In this document: piece by piece, positions 18,140 through 27,957 of the stretch
Layout: each line of letters starts with the position of its first letter
Position numbering within the stretch: position 1 is the stretch's first letter
Assembly: GCF_900109665.1 (NCBI RefSeq)
Contig: NZ_FOAO01000020.1
Span: 35,705 to 99,704, forward strand
From: Blastococcus sp. DSM 46786
GTDB lineage: Bacteria; Actinomycetota; Actinomycetes; Mycobacteriales; Geodermatophilaceae
Reading direction: 5' to 3'
DNA: 64,000 nucleotides
The notes under the pieces: generated by a model
Told to the model about the DNA's origin: nothing
Seen by the model: only the letters and a program-made list of their open reading frames with translations
The model's database searches: none
Position numbers and translations under genes: made by a program

Positions 18140-19624
18140 GTGGCGACGACGGGGACGGCGCGCAGGACGGGGCGGATCGCGGGGATCGGCGGCGGGCTCG
18201 TCGGCTACCTGGTCTTCGTCGAGTTCACCAGCGGCGTGCTGCAGGGCTACTACATCCCGCTCCTCACCGACATCGCCCGCTACCTGGGGGTCAACGACGC
18301 CGACGTCAACTGGCTCGAGGCCGCCCAGCTGATGCTGTCGGCGATCGCCGTCCCGGTGCTCGCGAAGCTCGGCGACCTGCACGGGCACCGCAGGGTGCTG
18401 CTGTGGTCGGCGGTCGCCACGGCGCTGGCCACCGTCGCGCTGGCGTTCGCCACGAGCTTCCCGGTGTTCCTCGTCGCCTGGGCGCTGCAGGGCCTCTACG
18501 TCGTCTGGCTGCCGCTGCAGGTGGCGCTGATCTGGGACCGGTCGCGCCGCACGCCGGGAGCGGCCGGGCAGACCCGCCGCGCCACCGGGCTGATCGTCGC
18601 CGCGCTGCAGGCCGGTGCGATCGCGGGCGCGCTGGGCGGCGGCCAGATCGGGCAGAGCCTCGGCGACCACCTGTGGCTGGTGCTCGTGCTGCCCGCGGTG
18701 CTGGTCGTCGGCGTCTGCCTGGTCGTGGCGTTCCGGGTGCCCGAGAGCGAGGACCGCACCGGCGGCACCGTCGACGCGACCGGCGTCGCCCTGCTCAGCG
18801 TGATCCTGCTGGTGATCACCGGCGGGCTGAGCTTCGTCCGGCTCAACGAGGGCGCGCTGTGGCCGTGGGCGGTGGCCGCGGCCGGCATCCTGCTCGTCGT
18901 CCCGTTCGTCGCCTACGAGCTGCGCCAGGACGACCCGCTGGTGGACTTCCGGGTGCTGCGCAGCCCCGCGATGTGGCCGGTGCAGCTCACCGCGGGCCTG
19001 TTCGGGGTGAGCGTGCTCGGCGCCCAGGGCCCGCTGTCCACCTACGCCCGCACCGACCCGGCGGTCTACGGCTACGGGCTGGGCCTGTCCACCAGCGAGG
19101 TCTCGGTCGTGATCGGCGCGTACGTCATCTCGATGCTGGTCGGCGCCAGCCAGTTCTCGCGGGTGAGCCGGCGCACCACGCCGCGGAGCACCCTCATCGG
19201 CGCGGCGACGCTCACCGGCACCGGCTACCTGCTGCTGGTGCCCTTCCACGACACGCTGGCCCAGATGCTCGCCTGCATCGCGATCGCGGGCCTCGGCTCC
19301 GGCGCGCTGGTGGCGGCGCTGCCCGCCGCGGCCGCGGCCGCCGCACCGATCGGCCGCACCGCGGTCGCGACCGGTCTCACCAACACCACCAAGGTGATCG
19401 GCGGCTCGTTCGCCTCGGCGGCGTTCGCGATCGCGCTGGCCTCGAACGTCCCGCTGCTCGCCGACGGGTCGGCGGGCACCGCCGGTTCGCTGTCCGGTTA
19501 CATCACGGTGTGGGTGATCTGCGGGACGACGGCGCTGCTGGCCGCGCTGGCGCTGCTCGTCGTCCCGAAGCTCGCCTTCTCCGACCCCGCCGTCCCCGAG
19601 ACCGCCGAGGAGTCCCGAGCATGA
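18140..19624 (+). CDS. MFS transporter (DHA2-like, 14 helix type)
   Basis: 494 residues from GTG 18140 with GGGAAAGGG 8 bp upstream. About 13-14 hydrophobic segments are visible; the MFS loop motif appears as LAKLGDLHGHRRVLLWS after the second helix. The size and the extra helices suggest a DHA2-type drug or metabolite exporter. Its stop overlaps the start of the M20 peptidase gene (ATGA), so the two are translationally coupled, but a functional link is not known. Confidence 0.87.
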   Translation: MATTGTARRTGRIAGIGGGLVGYLVFVEFTSGVLQGYYIPLLTDIARYLGVNDADVNWLEAAQLMLSAIAVPVLAKLGDLHGHRRVLLWSAVATALATVALAFATSFPVFLVAWALQGLYVVWLPLQVALIWDRSRRTPGAAGQTRRATGLIVAALQAGAIAGALGGGQIGQSLGDHLWLVLVLPAVLVVGVCLVVAFRVPESEDRTGGTVDATGVALLSVILLVITGGLSFVRLNEGALWPWAVAAAGILLVVPFVAYELRQDDPLVDFRVLRSPAMWPVQLTAGLFGVSVLGAQGPLSTYARTDPAVYGYGLGLSTSEVSVVIGAYVISMLVGASQFSRVSRRTTPRSTLIGAATLTGTGYLLLVPFHDTLAQMLACIAIAGLGSGALVAALPAAAAAAAPIGRTAVATGLTNTTKVIGGSFASAAFAIALASNVPLLADGSAGTAGSLSGYITVWVICGTTALLAALALLVVPKLAFSDPAVPETAEESRA

Positions 19625-21063
19625 GGCGCGCGCTCGCCCTGGCCGCGACCGGAGCCGCCGCCGCGGCCGCCACCACGACCGCCCGCCGGGTCGTCCGGTT
19701 CCGGCCGGTGGAGCAGCCCGCCACGCCGGTCGACCTGACCGGCCTGGACGCCGACGCCGCGGCGCAGCGGCTGGCCGAGCTGATCCGCATCCCGACGGTC
19801 TCCTCGAGGGACCCCCGCCAGGTGGACGCCGGGGCCTTCGAGACCTACCGCGCCCGGCTGGCCGAGCTGTACCCGCACACGCACGAGGCGCTGGAGCGCG
19901 AGGTGCTCGGCGACGGCGCGCTGCTCTACCGGTGGCGCGGCACCACCGACGAGCCGCCGCTGGTGCTCATGGCGCACTACGACGTCGTCCCGGTGGCCGG
20001 GCAGGAGTGGAGCCGCGACCCGTTCTCCGGGCTGGTCGAGGACGGCTGCGTGCACGGCCGCGGCGCCATCGACGACAAGGGCTCGATGGTGGCGGTCCTC
20101 GAGGCGGTCGAGGCGCTGGTGGCCGAGGGCTTCACGCCCCGGCGGGACGTCTACCTGTCGTTCGGCAACGACGAGGAGGTCGCCGGGGTCGGGGCGCGGC
20201 TCGCCGTCGAGGCGTTCACCGCCCGCGGCATCCGGCCCTGGGCGGTGATCGACGAGGGCGGGGCCGTGGTGAGCGGGATGTTCCCCGGCGTCCCGGGGCA
20301 GGTCGCCGTGGTCGGGCTGGCCGAGAAGGGGCTGCTGGACGTCGAGCTGGTCACCACCGACGCGGGCGGGCACGCCTCCTCCCCCGCCCGCGGTGGCGCG
20401 CCGGCGCGGTTGGCCAAGGCGATCCTCGCGCTGGAGGCCGACCCCTTCCCCGCGCGGCTGCACGACGTCGTCCTCGGGATGATCGACGCCGTCGGACGGC
20501 AGGCCCCGCTGGGCTACCGGGCGCTGTTCGCCCACGCCGCCCAGCTCCGCCCCGTGCTCGCATCGGTGCTGGCCCGGGCGGGCCGCGAGGCCGGCGCCAT
20601 GGTGCGGACGACGGTGGCGGTCACCCGGCTCGAGGGGAGCAAGGCGGCCAACGTGCTGGCCACCCGGGCGCTGGCGCACCTGAACATCCGGATCGCGCTG
20701 GGCGAGAGCGTGCAGACGACGGTGGAGCGGCTGCGCCGGGTCATCGACGACCCGTCGGTCGAGGTGCGCGTCGTGTCGGGCAACGACCCGTCGCCGGTCT
20801 CGCGGGCGGACAACGAGGCGTTCGCGCTGATCGGGGCGGCCGCGCGGGCGACCTACCCCGAGGCCGTCGTCGCGCCGTACGTGATGGTGCAGGCCAGCGA
20901 CGCCCGGCACTTCAGCCAGATCTGCGACAGCGTGTACCGGTTCATGCCCTTCGACCTGAGCCGGGAGGAGCTGTCGGCGCTGCACGCCGCCGACGAGCGC
21001 ATCTCGATCGCCGCCCTGCACCGCGGCGCGGGGTTCTTCCGGCACCTGATCCGCAGCGTCTGA
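19621..21063 (+). CDS. M20 family metallopeptidase
   Basis: 480 residues. The N-terminus has a short hydrophobic Ala-rich stretch (LALAATGAAAAAATTTARR), possibly a membrane anchor or signal. The M20 metal site is visible: MAHYDVVPV (His and Asp), GRGAIDDKGS (bridging Asp), FGNDEEVAG (general base Glu and ligand Glu), and a late SDARHF ligand motif. Members cleave dipeptides, acylated amino acids or carboxypeptidase substrates; Gly-X carboxypeptidase-like architecture fits best. Overlaps the MFS gene by 4 bp. Confidence 0.9.
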   Translation: MRRALALAATGAAAAAATTTARRVVRFRPVEQPATPVDLTGLDADAAAQRLAELIRIPTVSSRDPRQVDAGAFETYRARLAELYPHTHEALEREVLGDGALLYRWRGTTDEPPLVLMAHYDVVPVAGQEWSRDPFSGLVEDGCVHGRGAIDDKGSMVAVLEAVEALVAEGFTPRRDVYLSFGNDEEVAGVGARLAVEAFTARGIRPWAVIDEGGAVVSGMFPGVPGQVAVVGLAEKGLLDVELVTTDAGGHASSPARGGAPARLAKAILALEADPFPARLHDVVLGMIDAVGRQAPLGYRALFAHAAQLRPVLASVLARAGREAGAMVRTTVAVTRLEGSKAANVLATRALAHLNIRIALGESVQTTVERLRRVIDDPSVEVRVVSGNDPSPVSRADNEAFALIGAAARATYPEAVVAPYVMVQASDARHFSQICDSVYRFMPFDLSREELSALHAADERISIAALHRGAGFFRHLIRSV

Positions 21064-21447
21064 GGGGCGCCGCCGCGCCCGACTCCGGCGACGACCCCGG
21101 TATGGCAACGCGTGGGCGGTCCTGCGAGCCCGTCACCGGCCGACGAAGTGCGCTGCCGCCCGCTTCTGGCCCCCGTGGAAGTGGGCGTCGGCGCACATCA
21201 TCCGAGGCACGACCGTGCCGGACGACCCGTTCCGATCTCATTCGTGTCACGAGGGGGCGCACAGGTCAGAAGGCTGGATCGAGCCTCGGCTCGGGCCGGC
21301 GGGCCCTGACCGGGGTGCCCCCAGGGACAGTCGCCCTCTGCCCACACCCGCGGGGCAGAGCGCTGCTGCGCCCGACCCCATCTCCGCCTGGCGGCATCGA
21401 CCCGAGCAGCTCGCCCGCACGACGTCGTCCGGCGGCGCCGGGTGGTC
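21064..21447. other. Non-coding gap of about 380 bp
   Basis: The gap lies between two convergent genes. No gene with good start and coding character is supported. Codon structure is irregular and T/A content slightly higher than in genes. The only clear structure is the hairpin at 21448-21471. Confidence 0.45.
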
Positions 21448-21471
21448 GGCGTCACCGGGACCGGTGACGCC
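21448..21471 (-). terminator. Hairpin after the DUF5926 gene
   Basis: GGCGTCACCGG and CCGGTGACGCC form an 11-bp perfect stem with a 2-base gap, 6 bp beyond the stop codon of the minus-strand gene. There is no T-tract, as is common for actinobacterial terminators. Confidence 0.6.
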
Positions 21472-21477
21472 GCCCGC

Positions 21478-22410
21478 TCAGCGCAGGGTGATCTGGCGGG
21501 AGAGCAGCCCGGCGCGGGCGCGCCGCTCGTCGGCGGTCAGCGGCGCGGTCTCGGCGAGCGCCTTCTGCAGCCGGGCCTGGAACTCCGTCGCGGGGCCCAC
21601 CCAGTCGGCGGCGGGGACGTCGGCGGGGAGGTCCCACACCGGGACGACGAGGCCGTGCGCACGGAAGGCCCCGGCGTAGCGGGTGTCCTCGCCCAGCAGG
21701 ATCTGCTCGGCGGCCGACAACCGGGCGAGCGCGTCGAGGAGCTGCTCCTCCTTCTCCGCCCGCACCCAGCGCAGGTGCGCCCGCTCGTTGCCCGGGCGCA
21801 CCCAGTACGCGGCCTCCAGCCCCTCGAGCCGCACCGTGGGCAGGATCGCCTCGTTGGCCTGCGTCAGGCCGGCCCGCGCCTGGGGGCTGGGGTCGGTGCC
21901 CTCCAGCCAGAAGTCGAAGGTGTCGTGCACGGTCACCTCCAGCGGCGCGGTGAGGTCGAGGACCTCCTGCAGCCGCGGGCCCGCCGACCCGGCGCCACCG
22001 ATCGGGCCCGGGTCCACGGGCGCACCGGCGGGGGCCTCCAGCGCCGCGGCGATCGCGGTGCCGAGGTCGCGGCTGACGTCGTCCGACGACGTCGCCAGCT
22101 GCGCGCCGACGAGGATCTGACCGTTGGCGCGCACCAGGCCGGGCGCGCCCCCGGGCAGGACGCTCGCCAGCGTCAGCTCGCGGCCTTCGGCCGAGCGGAG
22201 CGTCGCCGTCGCCGCCGGCACCAGCTCCCGCAGCGCCACCCAGTCGGCCTCGCCCGGCAGGCCCTCGAACGGGCGGGTGACCGGCGGGGCGTAGCCCGAG
22301 CCGTGGCAGTGCTTGTAGCGGCGGCCCGACCCGCAGGGGCAGGGCGCCTTCGGGTTGACGCCGCCCTCGGCGACGGGGGCGGCGGCGGCGGAGCGCTTGC
22401 GGGAGGCCAT
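21478..22410 (-). CDS. DUF5926-type protein with N-terminal SEC-C metal-binding motif
   Basis: 310 residues from ATG 22410 (MASRKRS). Residues 23-37 hold the SEC-C zinc motif PCPCGSGRRYKHCHG (Cys24, Cys26, Cys35, His36), the same motif that ends SecA. The rest (about 270 residues) matches the actinobacterial family of unknown function that carries this motif at its N-terminus. A role in protein binding is assumed only from the motif. TACGCT lies 7 bp upstream of the ATG on the minus strand and there is no ribosome site, which suggests a leaderless transcript; a longer start at 22434 is less likely. Confidence 0.85.
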   Translation of the reverse strand: MASRKRSAAAAPVAEGGVNPKAPCPCGSGRRYKHCHGSGYAPPVTRPFEGLPGEADWVALRELVPAATATLRSAEGRELTLASVLPGGAPGLVRANGQILVGAQLATSSDDVSRDLGTAIAAALEAPAGAPVDPGPIGGAGSAGPRLQEVLDLTAPLEVTVHDTFDFWLEGTDPSPQARAGLTQANEAILPTVRLEGLEAAYWVRPGNERAHLRWVRAEKEEQLLDALARLSAAEQILLGEDTRYAGAFRAHGLVVPVWDLPADVPAADWVGPATEFQARLQKALAETAPLTADERRARAGLLSRQITLR

Positions 22411-22417
22411 GCGGATC

Positions 22418-22423
22418 AGCGTA
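22418..22423 (-). promoter_or_regulatory. Probable -10 hexamer TACGCT of a leaderless gene
   Basis: On the minus strand TACGCT is followed by exactly 7 bases and then the ATG of the DUF5926 gene. The same TANNNT-N6/7-start arrangement recurs at six other genes in the window. Confidence 0.45.
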
Positions 22424-22484
22424 GGTGGCGGCACGCGGGGCCCCGCGGCCGCGCGCGCCGGGGCGCGTCACCGGAGCCGGGTGC

Positions 22485-22527
22485 GACGAACTCGTGGCCA
22501 TCAGCGGCCGATCGCCACGAGTTCGTC
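22485..22527. repeat. 14-bp perfect inverted repeat
   Basis: GACGAACTCGTGGC (22485-22498) and GCCACGAGTTCGTC (22514-22527) are perfect complements separated by 15 bases. It sits in the divergent gap between the DUF5926 and P450 genes, so a terminator role is unlikely; it could be an operator-like or structural element. Confidence 0.55.
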
Positions 22528-22574
22528 CCACTCGGCGGCGGGCCCACCGGTGCCGGACGCTGCAGGCGGGCTCC

Positions 22575-22580
22575 TAGGCT
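22575..22580 (+). promoter_or_regulatory. Probable -10 hexamer TAGGCT of the P450 gene
   Basis: TAGGCT is followed by 7 bases and the GTG at 22588. No Shine-Dalgarno is present, which fits a leaderless transcript. No clear -35 was found. Confidence 0.5.
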
Positions 22581-22587
22581 TCCCGGC

Positions 22588-23796
22588 GTGACCGTGTCCG
22601 TCGACGCGCTCGACCTCCGCGCCCCGTCGTTCGTCGCCGACCCGTACCCGGCCTTCGCGCGGGCCCGGGCGCAGGCGCCGGTGCAGTGGCACGAGGGGCT
22701 GGGGCTGTGGCTGGCGTTCACCCACGCCGAGTCCAACGCCGTGCTGCGCGACCGACGGCTGGGCCGCATCTGGCGGGACGAGGAGCCGGCCGAGCGGTTC
22801 GACAGCTTCAACCTCATCCACCGCAACGCCATCCTGGAGATGGAGCCGCCGGACCACACGCGCCTGCGGCGGCTGATCACCAGCGCGTTCGCCCGCGGCC
22901 ACGTGGAGCGCCTGCGGCCGTGGGTGGAGGAGCTCGCCGGCCGGCTGGCCGACGAGCTGGTCGAGCGCTCGGCCGGGTCGGAGCCGGTCGACCTGCTCAC
23001 CGGCATGGCCGAGCAGCTGCCGGTCGCCGTCATCGCCGAGCTGCTGGGCGTGCCCGCGGCCGACCGCCCGCTGCTGCGGCCGTGGTCGAACGCGATCGTG
23101 AAGATGTACGAGTACGGGCGGACGGCGGCCGTCGAGGAGGCGGCCGAGCGCGCGGCGGACGAGTTCGTCACCTACCTGCGGCAGCTGGCCGCCGAGCGCC
23201 GCACCGCCCCCGGCGAGGACCTGCTGTCCCACCTGGTCTCGGTGCGGGACGCCGACGGCGACAAGCTCACCGAGGACGAGCTGGTCACCACCTGCATCCT
23301 GCTGCTCAACGCCGGCCACGAGGCGACCGTCAACGTGACGGGCAACGGGATGCTCGCGCTGCTGCGCCACCCCGACCAGCTGGCCGCCCTGCGCGCCGAG
23401 CGCGACCTGCTGCCCGCGGCGCTGGAGGAGCTGATGCGCTTCGACCCGCCGCTGCAGCTGTTCGAGCGCACCGCCACCGCCGACGTGCAGATCGGCGGCG
23501 TCACCGTGCGGGAGGGGCAGAAGATCGCCGCCCTGCTCGGCGCGGCCAACCACGACCCCGCCGTCTTCACCGGACCCGGGACCCTCGACGTCCGGCGCAC
23601 CGACAACCCGCACATCGCCTTCGGCGCGGGCATCCACTTCTGCATCGGGGCGCCGCTGGCGCGGGTGGAGCTGCAGGCGACCTTCGGCGCGCTGCTGGGG
23701 CGGACGTCGGTGCTGGAGCTCGGCGGTGAACCCGTGCGCCGGCCCGAGTTCGTCATCCGCGGCCTGGAGACGCTGCCCATCGTCCTGGCCCGCTGA
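22588..23796 (+). CDS. Cytochrome P450
   Basis: 402 residues, soluble bacterial class size. I-helix oxygen-activation motif NAGHEAT (241-247), K-helix ExxR (Glu281-Arg284 in EELMRFDPP), and the heme loop FGAGIHFCIGAPLARVE with Cys352 as thiolate ligand are all intact. The motif EPPDHTRLRRLITSAF is typical of CYP105/107/125-like bacterial families; the precise family and substrate are not decidable by eye. No ferredoxin or reductase gene is adjacent, so electron partners lie elsewhere. The next gene on the same strand is an acyl-CoA ligase, separated by a repeat element. Confidence 0.93.
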   Translation: MTVSVDALDLRAPSFVADPYPAFARARAQAPVQWHEGLGLWLAFTHAESNAVLRDRRLGRIWRDEEPAERFDSFNLIHRNAILEMEPPDHTRLRRLITSAFARGHVERLRPWVEELAGRLADELVERSAGSEPVDLLTGMAEQLPVAVIAELLGVPAADRPLLRPWSNAIVKMYEYGRTAAVEEAAERAADEFVTYLRQLAAERRTAPGEDLLSHLVSVRDADGDKLTEDELVTTCILLLNAGHEATVNVTGNGMLALLRHPDQLAALRAERDLLPAALEELMRFDPPLQLFERTATADVQIGGVTVREGQKIAALLGAANHDPAVFTGPGTLDVRRTDNPHIAFGAGIHFCIGAPLARVELQATFGALLGRTSVLELGGEPVRRPEFVIRGLETLPIVLAR

Positions 23797-23812
23797 CCGC
23801 GGCACGGATGGC

Positions 23813-23873
23813 GTCCTCCCTCACCGCCTACCGCGAGGGAGGACACTCGATGATCAGGTCAGGCTGATCGTCG
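23813..23873. repeat. Intergenic double-hairpin element, copy 2
   Basis: First stem: GTCCTCCCTC (23813-23822) with GAGGGAGGAC (23835-23844), 10 bp perfect. Second stem: CGATGATCAG (23848-23857) with CTGATCGTCG (23864-23873), 10 bp with one G-T pair. Same two-module design as at 47221 and, more degenerate, at 15801. It lies between two genes on the same strand. Confidence 0.7.
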
Positions 23874-23917
23874 CCGCACCAGTGGAAGGTGAGCGCGGTC
23901 ACTGGCAGGATCCGCAC

Positions 23918-25534
<1,617 letters not shown>

Positions 25535-25613
25535 CCTCCGGTGGCGGGCGCGGTGGAACCGCGCCCGCCCCCGGACCCGTCATGCTCTCCAGAGGACGAC
25601 TTCCGGAGGGCGA

Positions 25614-26120
25614 GTGGAGCGGGACGAGGCGTTCACGCGGTACGTGGACGAGCGCTGGCCGGTGCTCGTCCGCTCCGCGGTGCTGCTCGGCTGCGCCCGC
25701 CCGGAGGCCGAGGACCTGGTGCAGACGGCGCTGGTGCGCTGCTACGTCTCCTGGGACAAGGTCGGCACCGCGGCCAACCGGGACGCCTACGTCTACCGGG
25801 TGCTGGTCAACTGCCACCACGACAGCCGCCGCCGGCGCTGGTGGGGTGAGCGGCCGACCGCCGAGGTGCCGGACGTCGCCACCGATGACGGCACCGCGCA
25901 GGTGGACGACGCCGACGCCGTCCGGCGGGCGCTGGCGCGGCTGACCCCGGCGCACCGCGAGGTCGTCGTCCTGCGCTACTACGCCCACCTGGGCGAGCAG
26001 CAGATCGCCGACGCGCTGCGCATCGCACCGGGGACGGTGAAGAGCCGGCTCTCCCGCGCGCTGGCCCAGCTGCAGACCGATCTGGACGTCGCCGAGCTGC
26101 GGGGAGGGAGGGCATCGTGA
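25614..26120 (+). CDS. SigE-family ECF RNA polymerase sigma factor
   Basis: 168 residues from a GTG with GGAGGG 4 bp upstream. Region 2 is seen in FTRYVDERWPVLVRSAVLLG and AEDLVQTALVRCYVSWDKV; region 4 in LTPAHREVVVLRYYAHLGEQ and the helix-turn-helix IADALRIAPGTVKSRLSRAL. The short linker and W-rich spacer fit the actinobacterial SigE-family (ECF41/ECF39-like small sigma) group. The following gene overlaps by 4 bp and encodes a membrane protein that could act as its anti-sigma factor. Confidence 0.92.
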   Translation: MERDEAFTRYVDERWPVLVRSAVLLGCARPEAEDLVQTALVRCYVSWDKVGTAANRDAYVYRVLVNCHHDSRRRRWWGERPTAEVPDVATDDGTAQVDDADAVRRALARLTPAHREVVVLRYYAHLGEQQIADALRIAPGTVKSRLSRALAQLQTDLDVAELRGGRAS

Positions 26121-26896
26121 CCGACCGGGAGACCTCGACGTTGCTGGGAGAGCTGGCCGACCGCGTGCCGGTGGGCCCCGCGCCGGTGGGGCAGCTGCTC
26201 AAGGCCGGGCGCCGGGCGCGCCGACGCCGGGCCGCCGGTGTCTCGCTCGCCGTGGCCGCGGGCGTGGCCGTGGTGGCGGGCGGGGTGGTCACCGTCGTCG
26301 ACCCGCCCGGCGGGCAGGACGGCGCCGGCGGCTCGGCAACGGCGCTGAGTGCCGAGGAGCCGCGCGAGGGCGCCCCGGAGGCCGCCGACGCCGACCCGGG
26401 CACCGGCATGCCGCCGGCGGACGGCGGCGACGAATCCGGGACGGCGGCCGGGAGCGAGCTGTCGCCGCTCGCCGAGGACCCGACCGCCGGGCGCACCGGC
26501 CCGCTCGCCGACACGGAGATGAGCTCCTGCGCCGTCGAGTACAGCCCGGCCGCGCTGAGCAAGCAGGACTTCGCCTTCGCCGGCGTGGTGGTGGACATCG
26601 GGCGCGCCGTGACGACGCAGCCGGGTACGCCTGGGCCACCGGAGGACCTGGTCGGGGTCACGTTCGCCGTGGAGGAGTGGTTCTCCGGCGACTCCGGGGA
26701 GACGGTGACCGTCGATCTCCCGGCGCCCTACGACCCCGCCGCGGGCAGCAGCACGCCGGGACCGGTCTACGGGGTCGGGTCGCGCCTGCTGGTCAGCGGC
26801 GCCGACCGGTGGGAGGGCCCGCCGCTGGAGCCGATCGCCTGGCTGTGCGGCTTCACCCGCTACTACGACGAGGAGACCGCGGCCGCCTGGCGCTGA
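26117..26896 (+). CDS. Membrane protein paired with the sigma factor (possible anti-sigma)
   Basis: 259 residues. A cytoplasmic N-terminus of about 40 residues (LLGELADRVPVGPAPVGQLL, then an Arg-rich RRARRRRAA) is followed by one membrane segment (VSLAVAAGVAVVAGGVVTVV) and an extracytoplasmic domain with a Pro/Gly/Ala-rich linker and a beta-rich C-terminal half (DFAFAGVVVDIGRAVT, FAVEEWFSGDSGETVTVDLP). This topology fits a transmembrane regulator of the sigma factor it overlaps (GTGA). No zinc HxxxCxxC motif is visible in the N-terminus. No family is recognised for the outer domain; two cysteines (SCAVEYSP and WLCGF) may form a disulfide. Confidence 0.75.
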   Translation: MTDRETSTLLGELADRVPVGPAPVGQLLKAGRRARRRRAAGVSLAVAAGVAVVAGGVVTVVDPPGGQDGAGGSATALSAEEPREGAPEAADADPGTGMPPADGGDESGTAAGSELSPLAEDPTAGRTGPLADTEMSSCAVEYSPAALSKQDFAFAGVVVDIGRAVTTQPGTPGPPEDLVGVTFAVEEWFSGDSGETVTVDLPAPYDPAAGSSTPGPVYGVGSRLLVSGADRWEGPPLEPIAWLCGFTRYYDEETAAAWR

Positions 26897-27012
26897 GCTC
26901 AGACCAGTCGCCGGACCCCGTTGACCCGCGCCACCTGACCTGAAGCCGCGCCACGGCACGGCTCAACGTACGTCCGAGCGGCTCAACCCTCGCAAACGAC
27001 CGGCGCTGAACG

Positions 27013-27342
27013 TCAGCGGACGAAGGGCTCCTCGCCGGTCTCGCTGACCATCGGCTTGCCGGCGGCCTGCCACTCGCCCATGCCGCCGCCGACGTTCACC
27101 GCGTCGAAGCCGTTGGCGTTCAGCCAGGCGGCGACCCGGGCCGACCGGCCACCGCCGCGGCAGGTGACGTAGAGCGGGTCGCCCTCGGGCAGCTCCTCGA
27201 GCCGCGCCGGGACGTCGCCCATCGGGATGTGGGTGGCGCCCTCGATGTGGCCGTGCACCCACTCGTCGTCCTCGCGGACGTCGAGGACGACGGCGTCCTC
27301 GGGCAGCTCGGAGGCGGGCACGGTCGGGACCTGCTGCGGCAT
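27013..27342 (-). CDS. Rhodanese-like single-domain sulfurtransferase
   Basis: 109 residues. The domain shows VVLDVREDDEWVHGHIEGA (CH2A-like) and the active-site loop VTCRGGGRSARVAAWL, with catalytic Cys61 at the start of the six-residue loop CRGGGR. Small single-domain rhodaneses transfer sulfane sulfur to cyanide, thiols or partner proteins. GGGGAG lies 6 bp before the ATG at 27342. It is divergent from the PH-domain gene at 27412. Confidence 0.9.
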   Translation of the reverse strand: MPQQVPTVPASELPEDAVVLDVREDDEWVHGHIEGATHIPMGDVPARLEELPEGDPLYVTCRGGGRSARVAAWLNANGFDAVNVGGGMGEWQAAGKPMVSETGEEPFVR

Positions 27343-27411
27343 CACGCTCCCCATCGTGGCACGGGCACCGGTTGCGCGACCGAGGTCCACCGCACTGGGA
27401 GGATGGGCCCG

Positions 27412-27951
27412 ATGTCCCCGAGCCACCGGGCCGCCCCGAGCGGCGCCCGCCCGACGCCCGTGCGCGAGCCCGCCTGGGAGCTGCCGCGCTCGGCGATCGG
27501 CCTGTGGGTGGTCGAGAGCCTGATCAGCACCGCGTTCGTGTGGCTGGCGATCGGCGCGTTCCTCCTCTTCGTGCCCGCCGACGCCGGCGACCCGCTGCCG
27601 CTGCTGCGCCGACTGGTCCCGCTGGCCGGCGCCGTCTACGCGGTGGTCGCGCTGAGCATCCGCCCGTGGTTCAAGCACCGGGTGTACCGGTGGGAGATCA
27701 CCAACGAGGCCGCCTACACGCGCACCGGCTGGCTCACCCAGACCTGGACGCTGGTGCCGATCTCGCGCATCCAGACCGTCGACGTCACCCGCGGCGTGCT
27801 GCAGCAGATGTTCGGCCTGGCCACCGTCGCGGTGCTCACCGCCTCCAGCCAGGGAACCGTGCGCATCTGGCACCTCGAGCAGGGCGTCGCCCAGCGCGTC
27901 GCCGACGACCTCGCCCGCCGGGCCGAGCTGGTCCGCGACCAGGCGACCTGA
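27412..27951 (+). CDS. Bacterial PH-domain membrane protein (YdbS-like)
   Basis: 179 residues from ATG 27412, chosen because GGGAGG at 27397-27402 is 9 bp upstream (an ATG at 27403 abuts it). Two membrane helices (VVESLISTAFVWLAIGAFLL and LVPLAGAVYAVVALSI) are followed by a bPH2 domain: YRWEITNEAAYTRTGWLTQ, PISRIQTVDVTRGVLQQMFG, VLTASSQGT. This is the YdbS half of the YdbS/YdbT pair, membrane proteins of poorly known role linked in Bacillus to envelope stress and sublancin/bacteriocin resistance. The YdbT half follows 6 bp later. Confidence 0.88.
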   Translation: MSPSHRAAPSGARPTPVREPAWELPRSAIGLWVVESLISTAFVWLAIGAFLLFVPADAGDPLPLLRRLVPLAGAVYAVVALSIRPWFKHRVYRWEITNEAAYTRTGWLTQTWTLVPISRIQTVDVTRGVLQQMFGLATVAVLTASSQGTVRIWHLEQGVAQRVADDLARRAELVRDQAT

Positions 27952-27957
27952 GCCGCC

